Assembly: GCA_965655465.1 (NCBI GenBank)
Contig: CBFHGY010000106.1
Span: 1 to 5,988, forward strand
Origin: VMCP01 sp965655465
GTDB lineage: Bacteria; Bacteroidota; Bacteroidia; NS11-12g; UBA955
DNA length: 5,988 nt
Direction of reading: 5' to 3'
Part shown: positions 1-5,988 of the stretch, piece after piece
How the letters are laid out: each line of letters begins with the position of its first letter
How positions within the stretch are numbered: position 1 is the first letter of the stretch
Notes under the pieces: generated by a model
The model's database searches: none
Seen by the model: the letters and a program-made list of their open reading frames with translations, nothing else
What the model was told of the DNA's origin: nothing
Position numbers and translations under genes: made by a program

Positions 1-1884
1 TGTTCAATGATGAGTAGTTCCACAATGCCCATAAAAAATTAAGTCCTAACAATAATGCGATGGCTCCAACCATATATATCAAGTAATATTCGATGTTTCC
101 ATTTTGGATTTTGCGGTTCAATCGACCTACAAATCTCAGAATGGGATGTACACTAAATGTAATGCCATATAATAACAAAGTATCAAACAAAGCAAATAAA
201 ATATCTCCCAAAAATTCTATGGGTCTAACGATTGCTTTGTGGTAAAACTCATCGAAATAGAATTTGTTCTTTAATACATTTCCTAAACCTGAATTAGGAA
301 CTTCAGGTGTTAATCCTTTTGAAATGTAGCGTCCTCGACTGTAAATAAATCCGAATAGAAAAACAGCAATTGCAACCGATATCAGTCCAATTTCAGTGCT
401 CATTTCCACATGAATAGGGTTCTCAAATATAAGGAAAGACGGATTCAACCAATTTAAAAGAGCACCACCCGAATGCATTAAATAATGAGGTAGGTTTAAT
501 AAACCTCCGAAAATACTTAAAACTGCCAACAAAATTAAGGGCAAAGTCATTTTCCAATTGGACTCATGCACATCATTAATGCTGTAGTCGGTACCTCTAA
601 AAGTTCCATGGAAGGTTAAAAACAACAATCGGAACATATATGTTGCCGTTAACAATGCTGCAAATACCAAAATAACATATGCAATTAGGTTGTGATGAAA
701 AACTTGGGCTAAAATCTCGTCTTTAGAAAAGAATCCGCTCAATAATGGGAAACCTGAAATTGCCAAAGTTCCAATTAAAAAGGTGAAATAAGTAATGGGC
801 ATTTTTGATTTGAGTCCACCCATATCTGTAATGTCTTGACGCTCATGAACGCCGTGAATAACACTTCCAGCACCTAAGAAAAGTAATGCTTTGAAAAATG
901 CATGAGTGGTAACATGAAATAAAGCTGTTGTATAGGCTCCAACTCCAAGTGCCACAAACATAAAGCCTAGTTGACTTACTGTGGAATAGGCCAAAACCTT
1001 TTTGATATCATTTTGTCTTAATCCGATTAATGCACCAATAAATGCGGTAGCTAATCCTATCCAAAGTATCAATTCTTGAGCCATTGGTGCTAACGCATAA
1101 ATAGCCTGGCATCGAATAACTAAGTAGATTCCCGCAGTAACCATAGTAGCCGCGTGGATAAGAGCCGAAACCGGAGTCGGTCCTGCCATTGCATCTGGAA
1201 GCCATGTAAATAAAGGAATCTGTGCACTTTTACCCATGGCACCCACAAACAATAGAATTCCGATACTGGTTAAAAGTACCGTTCCTCCATTACCTTGAGC
1301 AATTGCCGGAAGTACATCGGCATATTCTAAGGATCCGTAATTCTTGATGATAAGAAACATGCCTAACAACAAGCCCAAGTCTCCTATCCTATTCATTACA
1401 AATGCCTTACGTGCTGCATGGCCATAACTTGGATTATGATACCAAAATCCAATCAATAAATACGAACAAAGTCCAACACCTTCCCATCCAAAGAACATCA
1501 TTAAGAAGTTAGCGCCTAAAACAAGCAATAACATGTTAAAAATGAAAAAATTCAGATATGCAAAAAATTTGGCTGGATTTTTATCATGATCCATGTATGA
1601 AATGGAATACAGGTGAATTAAAGTACCTATTCCGGTAATGATTAATGTCATCCAAATCGATAAACGATCCATTGCAAATGACGCTCTAAACAGAAGCCCG
1701 TCTATATTTAAAAAAGTATACGCATCCCATTTGACACTATTTGAGGCATCTGCTGCTATGTGATTTAATTGTCCTAAGGTAATTAAGAATGACAATAAAA
1801 CCATNNNNNNNNNNTACTTCCCAAAATTCCGTTTACGGCAAACCCCAACAGCGGGAATAACAATATCAATGCTATAGGATTCAT
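1..1884 (-). CDS. nuoL: NADH-quinone oxidoreductase subunit L (3' end cut by window edge, contains assembly gap)
   Basis: NuoL is the distal, antiporter-like membrane subunit of respiratory complex I and takes part in proton pumping during NADH:quinone electron transfer. The start is ATG at 1884-1882, in a 4-base ATGA overlap with the nuoK stop; it reads MNPIALILLFPLLGF before a run of N at 1805-1814. After the gap one frame stays open for 601 codons from 1804 to 2. Hallmarks seen in order: a WEGVGLCSYLLIGF helix (Glu codon 1483-1481, equivalent to E. coli Glu144), KAFVMNRIGD, GKSAQIPLFTWLPDAMAG with the key Lys, SALIHAATMVTAG, THAFFKALLF, and GFFSKDEIL with the Lys-Asp pair. The C-terminal NGNIEYYLIYMVGA aligns with the last helix of E. 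coli NuoL, so only a few residues should lie beyond the left edge. Taken literally, ten N put the two parts out of frame; I read this as an unsized gap and not a mutation. Relation to NuoL rather than NuoM/NuoN is clear from these motifs, the length and the gene order. Confidence 0.97.
1805..1814. other. Assembly gap (10 N) inside the 5' part of nuoL
   Basis: Ten N stand between codon 23 of nuoL plus one base (ending at 1815) and the resumed frame at 1804. From the start codon to the resumed frame is 80 bases, not a multiple of three, so the stated length cannot be correct if the gene is intact. By alignment from memory with E. coli NuoL, roughly 14 residues (about 41 bases) of the loop after the first helix and the start of the second helix are missing. 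The true gap length is therefore probably larger than shown. Confidence 0.95.
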
Positions 1885-2210
1885 GAGTCTTTTAATTGGT
1901 CTAAGAAACTGACATCAGTTTTACGCGTATTGCGATAAACCATTACAATTATTGCTAAGCCAACAGCTGCTTCTGCCGCGGCCACTACCATAATAAAGAA
2001 CACAAACATCTGTCCGTTTGCTTGCATATCCCCCATATATTCGGTGAAGGCAGCCAAAAGTAGATTAACAGCATTAAGCATTAGCTCAATACACATTAAT
2101 AAAATGATGGCATTCCGTCTAAACAGCACTCCAAACAATCCTATGCTAAATAGAACTGTACTCAGATAGATGTAATGACTGATTTCTAGTGAATGAAAAA
2201 TACTTAACAT
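1881..2210 (-). CDS. nuoK: NADH-quinone oxidoreductase subunit K
   Basis: NuoK (109 residues; the E. coli protein is about 100) is a small three-helix membrane subunit of complex I, homologous to MrpC/Nqo11, lying between the quinone-proximal end and the antiporter-like subunits. Hydrophobic segments are seen at about 13-30, 34-55 and 68-92. The two membrane glutamates needed for proton transfer are present: Glu42 in MCIELMLNAVNLL and Glu80 in VVAAAEAAVGLAI, matching E. coli Glu36 and Glu72. The RRNAI motif before helix 2 is also kept. ATG at 2210 follows the nuoJ stop by three bases, and the TGA stop at 1883-1881 overlaps the nuoL start (ATGA), which suggests translational coupling. No clear Shine-Dalgarno sequence is seen. 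Confidence 0.97.
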   Translation of the reverse strand: MLSIFHSLEISHYIYLSTVLFSIGLFGVLFRRNAIILLMCIELMLNAVNLLLAAFTEYMGDMQANGQMFVFFIMVVAAAEAAVGLAIIVMVYRNTRKTDVSFLDQLKDS

Positions 2211-2213
2211 TTA

Positions 2214-2750
2214 TTACAGGGTTTCCTCAGACTTAATAATTTCATTTTTATCGCGTTTTCCCAATAAAACTGCGCCTACCATAGCGGATACAAATAATAT
2301 ACCCGTTAATTCAAAAGGTACAAGGTATTCAGTCATTAGTACTCGGCCCAAATTTTTAACTAAACCAATTCCTTCGGCATTTGCTTTCATGACAGCAATA
2401 CCTGAAGTTTGAAAAGCTGCAGTTACCACTAACAAGAGCAATCCAGCGGAAACAGCCGCTGCAAAACCCCATAAATTGGATTTTATAGGTTCAGACTCTT
2501 TATTTAAATTTAGTAACATCAGTACAAACAGGAATAGGACCATAATTGCACCGGCATAAACCATAAGGTTCACAATCGCTAAAAACTGTGCATTCAACAG
2601 AACATAATGCGCAGAAATCGTAAAAAACGTTAAAATCAACGCTAACACACTGTGCACGGGATTTTTACTTGTCACTACATATAAGGCTCCCAATATAGTA
2701 AGGAACGATAAAATGAGGAAGGGCAAGGGTAAATTGCTAAATACGTCCAT
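2214..2750 (-). CDS. nuoJ: NADH-quinone oxidoreductase subunit J
   Basis: NuoJ (178 residues from the chosen start) is a five-helix membrane subunit of complex I, homologous to mitochondrial ND6. Hydrophobic stretches are at about 11-27, 32-52, 56-80, 94-113 and 145-163. The conserved VYAGAIMVLFLFVLMLLNL helix (about 64-82, including Tyr65), site of the family's pi-bulge involved in coupling, is intact, as are SKNPVHSVLALI near the N-terminus and PFELTGILFVSAMVGAVLL at the C-terminal end. I chose ATG at 2750-2748, two bases after the nuoI stop, over an in-frame TTG at 2771-2769 that would add seven residues and overlap the nuoI end by 19 bases; the ATG gives a normal NuoJ N-terminus. The stop TAA is at 2216-2214, three bases before nuoK. 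Confidence 0.96.
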   Translation of the reverse strand: MDVFSNLPLPFLILSFLTILGALYVVTSKNPVHSVLALILTFFTISAHYVLLNAQFLAIVNLMVYAGAIMVLFLFVLMLLNLNKESEPIKSNLWGFAAAVSAGLLLLVVTAAFQTSGIAVMKANAEGIGLVKNLGRVLMTEYLVPFELTGILFVSAMVGAVLLGKRDKNEIIKSEETL

Positions 2751-2752
2751 TG

Positions 2753-3289
2753 TTATGCTTGATAATCCCAAACTTGTCTTTTTGACACATCGATTCTTTC
2801 ATCAATCTTTTCCACTAATTTGTCTTTTCCATATATAAATTCACCGCGGCCAAATTCTGCATCCACGATACGGTCGGTTAAGAAAATTGCTTCTTTAGGA
2901 CAGGCTTCTTCACAAAGTCCACAAAAAATACACCTTAACATATTGATTTCATAAGTTTTAGCATATTTTTCTTCCCGGTAAAGATTTTCTTCTCCCTTTT
3001 CACGTTCGGCGGCTACCATTGTTATGGCTTCTGCGGGACATGAAACGGCGCATAAACCGCAAGCGGTGCAACGTTCACGACCTTCATCATCCCGTTTTAG
3101 AACGTGTTGACCTCTATAAATAGGAGCAACCGGACGCTTTACCTCTGGGTAGGATACGGTATTTTTCTTTTTAAAAAAGTGCTTTAGGGTAATCCACATT
3201 CCACCAAAGATTGCAGGAAGGTAGATTGTTTCCATAAAAGTCATTTTTTTATCTACGACTTTCGAGGATCGTTTGGTAAGTGGTTCCAT
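2753..3289 (-). CDS. nuoI: NADH-quinone oxidoreductase subunit I (2[4Fe-4S] ferredoxin-type)
   Basis: NuoI (178 residues) is the peripheral-arm subunit of complex I that carries clusters N6a and N6b and passes electrons toward N2 and quinone. Two complete CxxCxxCxxxCP motifs are visible: Cys74, 77, 80, 84 (CTACGLCAVSCP) and Cys120, 123, 126, 130 (CIFCGLCEEACP). The N-terminal YLPAIFGGMWITLKHFFKKK (23-42) is the amphipathic membrane-facing helix of the family, followed by the typical YPE motif. ATG at 3289 is preferred over internal Met16 and Met19 because related Bacteroidota proteins, as I recall them, have a similar polar leader of about this length. Only two bases separate its stop from nuoJ. 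Upstream is an OmpA-type gene and not nuoH, so this is the first complex I gene of the cluster, and it has its own promoter candidate. Confidence 0.97.
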   Translation of the reverse strand: MEPLTKRSSKVVDKKMTFMETIYLPAIFGGMWITLKHFFKKKNTVSYPEVKRPVAPIYRGQHVLKRDDEGRERCTACGLCAVSCPAEAITMVAAEREKGEENLYREEKYAKTYEINMLRCIFCGLCEEACPKEAIFLTDRIVDAEFGRGEFIYGKDKLVEKIDERIDVSKRQVWDYQA

Positions 3290-3334
3290 ACTTCTTAAGT
3301 CTTAATTTTTATTTTGGAATTAGGGAAAACGGGG

Positions 3335-3362
3335 CAAATATAGATAAGAAAATTACTTCAAA
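3335..3362 (-). promoter_or_regulatory. Candidate Bacteroidota-type promoter for nuoIJKL
   Basis: On the minus strand TATATTTG (3342-3335) matches the TAnnTTTG -7 element exactly, and TTTG (3362-3359) lies 16 bases before it. That spacing is shorter than the usual 19-21, so the -33 element is weak. It would start transcription about 40 bases before nuoI. The upstream part overlaps the last codons of the OmpA-type gene, whose stop is at 3355-3353. No hairpin terminator is seen between the genes, so read-through from upstream is also possible. Confidence 0.5.
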
Positions 3363-4576
3363 TGTTTAGACTTGATTTTATATTTCTTGTCTAAAGCCTT
3401 TTCTTTTTCAAATTTGCTCTTCAATTTACAAATATCATTGACAGGAATCATTTCAGAATACGTTCCATCTGTATACTTGAAAACAAAATAAGGATTTTCT
3501 AAAGTCTTGTATCGAAGTTGGAATCCTTTTGAAGTTGGCAAACCTGGAATTATTATAATGGGTGATTCTTGTACTGCATAGATTTCCTCGATAGTACCTG
3601 TATTATCCTTAATAATCGTTGTTTTTGTCTTGCTTTCGGGAGATGCTAATAGAATCATGCCCTCTGGGTCTTTTTTAGTCGGACAATTGGCTTTCACCAT
3701 AAATTTGACCGCATCTTTTTTAACGGTACGTTTGCGCACATCTTTAATACGATCTTTGGTTTTATCTGCATTGTTATTTTTCAGATTTTTCACCAATACC
3801 TTAATTCTGGAGCGGTTATAGGCATCGAAATCCATGGGATCAATGGTAATTTCAATGGGATTTGTTAAACAGGTATCTACACTAAAAGATATATCCAAGG
3901 CCCCAAGCCAAGTCATTCCTTGATCTCGGCGGTATATTTTTGGAATGTTCTCGTTGGTTATCAAACCCATTACATCTCCGATTTTATTTACTTTAACACC
4001 AAAGCTTCCATTTTTACTCGCTTTCGAAAGCAACTTATAATCGCATTTGTTGATTTTGATAGACATTGAAGGATTTACTTGTATGGTAGTATCTTCATTG
4101 CACAAATCAACTTTTGCGGTTACTGGCTTAGGAGCTTCAACGGGCTTTTCAATAATGGTAACTTCAACACGACGGTTTCTAGATGCCTTATCTTTGTTGG
4201 TTTCATTTTCACGTGGTTTAGATCTGCCGTAATAACGCATAATCATAAAACTGTCTGAAATGCCCAAGTTTGCGAGTGCATCATACACTTCATCAACGCG
4301 GTCTCTGGATAATTCCATGTTGTATTCATCATTTCCGGTACTATCGGTATGACCCGTTAAAACCAATCTGTATTCAGGGATTTTTTTGAGTGTACCTACA
4401 AGTTCTTCCAATTTAGCTTGCTCCTGTGGAACAATTTCGGATTTATTTACCTTAAAATAGACTTGTACAGCAGGTGAAAGCTCACGAGGCTCTTTGATTG
4501 CAGGGCCGCCTTTCTTTTGGGCTAAACTAGAGCTTGTTACAAAGAAAGCCCCTATAATAACTAGTATGTGTTTCAT
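3353..4576 (-). CDS. Exported OmpA-domain protein with unrecognised C-terminal region
   Basis: This 407-residue protein begins with a signal peptide (MKHILVIIGAFFVTSSSLAQ; likely cleavage near residues 19-20). An OmpA C-terminal-type, peptidoglycan-binding domain follows at about 36-143: VYFKVNKSEIVPQ, LTGHTDSTGNDEYNMELSRDR, YYGRSKPRENE and RNRRVEV. Asp78 and Arg93 are 15 residues apart, as are E. coli OmpA Asp241 and Arg256, which hold diaminopimelate, so binding to the cell wall is likely. The remaining 260 residues match no family I recognise. They start with a Pro/Lys linker (144-155), hold five cysteines (159, 178, 236, 298, 383) and end in a very Lys-rich tail (11 Lys in the last 24 residues). 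No beta-barrel, lipobox or type IX sorting tail is evident. OmpA domains usually sit at the C-terminal end; here the order is reversed. The probable site is the periplasm or inner face of the outer membrane; the biological role is unknown. Confidence 0.88.
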   Translation of the reverse strand: MKHILVIIGAFFVTSSSLAQKKGGPAIKEPRELSPAVQVYFKVNKSEIVPQEQAKLEELVGTLKKIPEYRLVLTGHTDSTGNDEYNMELSRDRVDEVYDALANLGISDSFMIMRYYGRSKPRENETNKDKASRNRRVEVTIIEKPVEAPKPVTAKVDLCNEDTTIQVNPSMSIKINKCDYKLLSKASKNGSFGVKVNKIGDVMGLITNENIPKIYRRDQGMTWLGALDISFSVDTCLTNPIEITIDPMDFDAYNRSRIKVLVKNLKNNNADKTKDRIKDVRKRTVKKDAVKFMVKANCPTKKDPEGMILLASPESKTKTTIIKDNTGTIEEIYAVQESPIIIIPGLPTSKGFQLRYKTLENPYFVFKYTDGTYSEMIPVNDICKLKSKFEKEKALDKKYKIKSKHLK

Positions 4577-4594
4577 ATTAGGTTTTAGACCTTG

Positions 4595-4625
4595 CGAAAA
4601 TAAGGGAATTATTCAGCCCTACCAA
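4595..4625 (-). promoter_or_regulatory. Candidate Bacteroidota-type promoter for the OmpA-type gene
   Basis: On the minus strand TTG (4625-4623) is followed after 20 bases by TATTTTCG (4602-4595), which differs from TAnnTTTG at one position. Transcription would begin shortly before the ATG at 4576, giving a leader of about 10-15 bases. Support is from motif and spacing only. Confidence 0.5.
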
Positions 4626-4666
4626 TGTCGGTGTGAATTATTTACTCCCAAATTCTACCATAATTA

Positions 4667-4697
4667 TTGATGCTCTATGTTAAGCTTCTTATATTTG
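4667..4697 (+). promoter_or_regulatory. Candidate Bacteroidota-type promoter for the C25-like gene
   Basis: TTG (4667-4669), a 20-base spacer, then TATATTTG (4690-4697), an exact TAnnTTTG. The element ends 22 bases before the ATG at 4720, so the leader would be about 20 bases. This is the best promoter match in the window and supports 4720 as the true start of the gene. Confidence 0.65.
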
Positions 4698-4719
4698 TTG
4701 AAATCCGTACCCAAAAAAT

Positions 4720-5988
4720 ATGAACACACTAAAATCTATCCTATTTTCATGTCTATTGATAATGAGCTCTTTAGTGCATACACAAATTGCAAAAAATCAA
4801 AATATTTCACTTCATGTAAATGCACAAGAAGATGGTTTTGTTTTAACTTGGCCTGAAAATATTCAACGCACCGGTCAATATGCAATTGGATATCGGAACT
4901 TAGAAATCCCCAATTCTACTTTTCAAACTGCTGGTGGCAATATTCAAGGCCCGGCGACTAGCTTAGTGTATAAAACCAATTTAAGTCATATTGAATTTGT
5001 AGTTCAATATATCAATCCTCAAAATCAACTAGAAGCTTTGGGATATATAAGTGCTGGAAATGCACATAAAGCCCCATTTTTTAAAGGTCGAACTATCTTG
5101 TTAATTGACAGTTTGGTTTCTGTTGAAGCGAAGTCACAAATCGACACCCTAAAAAAAGACTTATTGGCGTCTGGATGGTTCTTTGATGAAGTAATCGCTC
5201 GGCGAAGCGATAAACCTGAGGCCATCAAATCTCTAATAGAAGCCATTCTTAAAGCTCAGATTTTTGAAACGAATACCTTATATATAATAGGTCATGTACC
5301 CGTGCCCTATTCTGGATATTTTTCATCTACTGGAACCCGTCCTCCCCCGGATGGGCATGTTGAAGGCTCTGGAAATCATACAGGGGCATGGCCTGCAGAT
5401 GTGTTTTATGGGGACTTTGAAGGAATTTGGGAAGATATACTTGTGTTATGTACAACCGGAAATCAAACACGCCATCACAATATTGGTGGAGATGGCAAAT
5501 TTGACCCATCAGAAATACCAGGTCGTGTTACACTAGACATTGGACGTGTAGATTTCTTCGATATGCCAGCGTTTTCCGAATCAGAAATTGAATTAACCAA
5601 AGCTTATTTAGATCGCGCCCACAAATGGAAAATGGCGGAGATTCCTTTTGTAAAAAGAGCTTTAATAGACAATAATTTTGGAACCCTTAATTTGGCTTCA
5701 ACGGGTTATCATAATTTTTCGTGCTTTTTATCAACTGATAGTATTTTCGATGACCGTGATTATTTCACTGCTCAAAACCAAGGTAATTACTTGTGGAGTT
5801 ATGGTTGTGGAGCGGGATCTTACACTAGTTGTAATGGTATCGGAAATACGAGTAATTTTGTAAGCAGCAAGGGTACATTTAACAATATTTTTACCATTTT
5901 AGCGGGCAGTTATTTTGGAGATTGGGATTCAAAAAACAACCTATTAAGGGCATCGCTTGCAACAGGATCTTTGGCTACATTTTGGGGG
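4720..5988 (+). CDS. Secreted gingipain-like (peptidase C25-fold) protein lacking the canonical His/Cys pair; 3' truncated
   Basis: The frame is open for 423 codons to the window end. The N-terminus is a signal peptide (Lys5, hydrophobic 7-19, cleavage probably near 21-22). Residues about 28-114 look like a fibronectin-III-type beta domain (FVLTWPE, YAIGYRNLE, GYISAGN). From about 121 the order follows peptidase C25: a strand ILLIDS, a helix KSQIDTLKKDLLASGW, then LYIIGHVPVPYSG (187-199), GAWPADVFYGDFEG (222-235), GDGKFDPSEIP (257-267), and VTLDIGRVD followed by a long helix (270-301). In gingipains the next block carries Gly-His-Gly and, 33 residues later, the catalytic Cys. Here the block reads YGCGAGSYTSC (361-371), with Cys363 in the His position, and 33 residues on is Gly396 in AGSYFGDWD (395-403). 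The usual catalytic pair is therefore missing. It is probably exported, perhaps by the type IX system, but the C-terminal sorting domain would lie outside the window. The fold is inferred from motif order; the function is unknown and it may not be a peptidase. Confidence 0.8.
   Translation, partial: MNTLKSILFSCLLIMSSLVHTQIAKNQNISLHVNAQEDGFVLTWPENIQRTGQYAIGYRNLEIPNSTFQTAGGNIQGPATSLVYKTNLSHIEFVVQYINPQNQLEALGYISAGNAHKAPFFKGRTILLIDSLVSVEAKSQIDTLKKDLLASGWFFDEVIARRSDKPEAIKSLIEAILKAQIFETNTLYIIGHVPVPYSGYFSSTGTRPPPDGHVEGSGNHTGAWPADVFYGDFEGIWEDILVLCTTGNQTRHHNIGGDGKFDPSEIPGRVTLDIGRVDFFDMPAFSESEIELTKAYLDRAHKWKMAEIPFVKRALIDNNFGTLNLASTGYHNFSCFLSTDSIFDDRDYFTAQNQGNYLWSYGCGAGSYTSCNGIGNTSNFVSSKGTFNNIFTILAGSYFGDWDSKNNLLRASLATGSLATFWG

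Larger units (their letters stand above)
4577..4719. other. Divergent intergenic region between the OmpA-type gene and the C25-like gene
   Basis: This is the only sizeable non-coding stretch (143 bases). It is AT-rich and holds two outward-facing promoter candidates with the same layout, listed separately. No tRNA, riboswitch, direct repeat or convincing hairpin was seen. Both start codons are preceded by A-rich sequence and not by a Shine-Dalgarno motif, as is common in Bacteroidota. Confidence 0.7.

Noticed and set aside
1008..1205. Minus-strand open frame of 65 codons inside nuoL
   Set aside because: It lies out of frame within the well-conserved nuoL coding sequence and its Tyr/Cys/Ser/Gly-rich product resembles no protein.
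1805..1814. Biological frameshift or pseudogene of nuoL
   Set aside because: The frame change occurs only across unknown bases; both flanks are intact and conserved, so an unsized gap is the simpler explanation.
3290..3310. Small palindrome TTAAGACTTAA just upstream of nuoI, possible terminator or operator
   Set aside because: Stem of five AT-rich pairs with a one-base centre; it cannot form a stable hairpin and is expected by chance in AT-rich DNA.
3630..4232. Two plus-strand open frames (3630-3821 and 4047-4232) opposite the OmpA-type gene
   Set aside because: They are antisense shadows of a confidently called gene, short, and without promoter or family support.
4741..4755. Possible lipobox at Cys11 of the C25-like protein
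   Set aside because: Phe-Ser before the Cys is a poor lipobox, and the hydrophobic core mainly follows the Cys, so an ordinary signal peptide fits better.
5025..5863. Short frames on both strands (5025-5246, 5294-5536, 5327-5509, 5678-5863) within the C25-like gene
   Set aside because: The frame from 4720 is continuous for 423 codons with a signal peptide and ordered family motifs; these are shadows in other frames.
4720..5988. Active gingipain-type peptidase
   Set aside because: The Gly-His-Gly motif reads Gly-Cys-Gly and the catalytic Cys position is Gly/Ser, so calling it an active C25 peptidase is not supported.

Overview
The window looks like a draft-quality chromosomal fragment from a member of the Bacteroidota (Flavobacteriales-like or a relative; the order cannot be fixed from this sequence). 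The evidence is AT-rich DNA, start codons without clear Shine-Dalgarno sequences, promoter candidates of the Bacteroidota type (TTG about 20 bases before TAnnTTTG), an OmpA-domain envelope protein, and complex I subunits whose sequences resemble those of this phylum.

Layout. Positions 1-3289 (minus strand) hold a tight cluster of respiratory complex I genes, read nuoI, nuoJ, nuoK, nuoL. nuoL runs off the left edge within a few residues of its expected end and contains a 10-N assembly gap near its start. nuoI-nuoJ are separated by 2 bases and nuoJ-nuoK by 3, and nuoK-nuoL overlap in ATGA, so the four are almost certainly one translationally coupled unit. They encode the peripheral-arm 2[4Fe-4S] protein (NuoI), two small membrane subunits next to the quinone site and proton path (NuoJ, NuoK), and the distal antiporter-like proton pump (NuoL).

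Upstream of nuoI, on the same strand, lies a 407-residue exported protein with an OmpA-type peptidoglycan-binding domain at its N-terminal end and an unrecognised 260-residue C-terminal part. nuoH, the usual upstream neighbour of nuoI, is absent, so the complex I locus is interrupted here. A candidate promoter for nuoIJKL spans the 3' end of the OmpA-type gene and the 63-base gap after it.

A 143-base intergenic region (4577-4719) carries two divergent promoter candidates with the same 20-base spacing. The rightward one drives a secreted protein that starts at 4720 and stays open to the window end (423 codons, 3' truncated). Its layout resembles gingipain-type (peptidase family C25) proteins, but where C25 enzymes have the catalytic Gly-His-Gly it has Gly-Cys-Gly, and the catalytic cysteine position is occupied by Gly/Ser. 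This is the most interesting object in the window: a divergent or non-peptidase member of the caspase/gingipain fold. No RNA genes, mobile elements, CRISPR arrays or notable repeats were seen.
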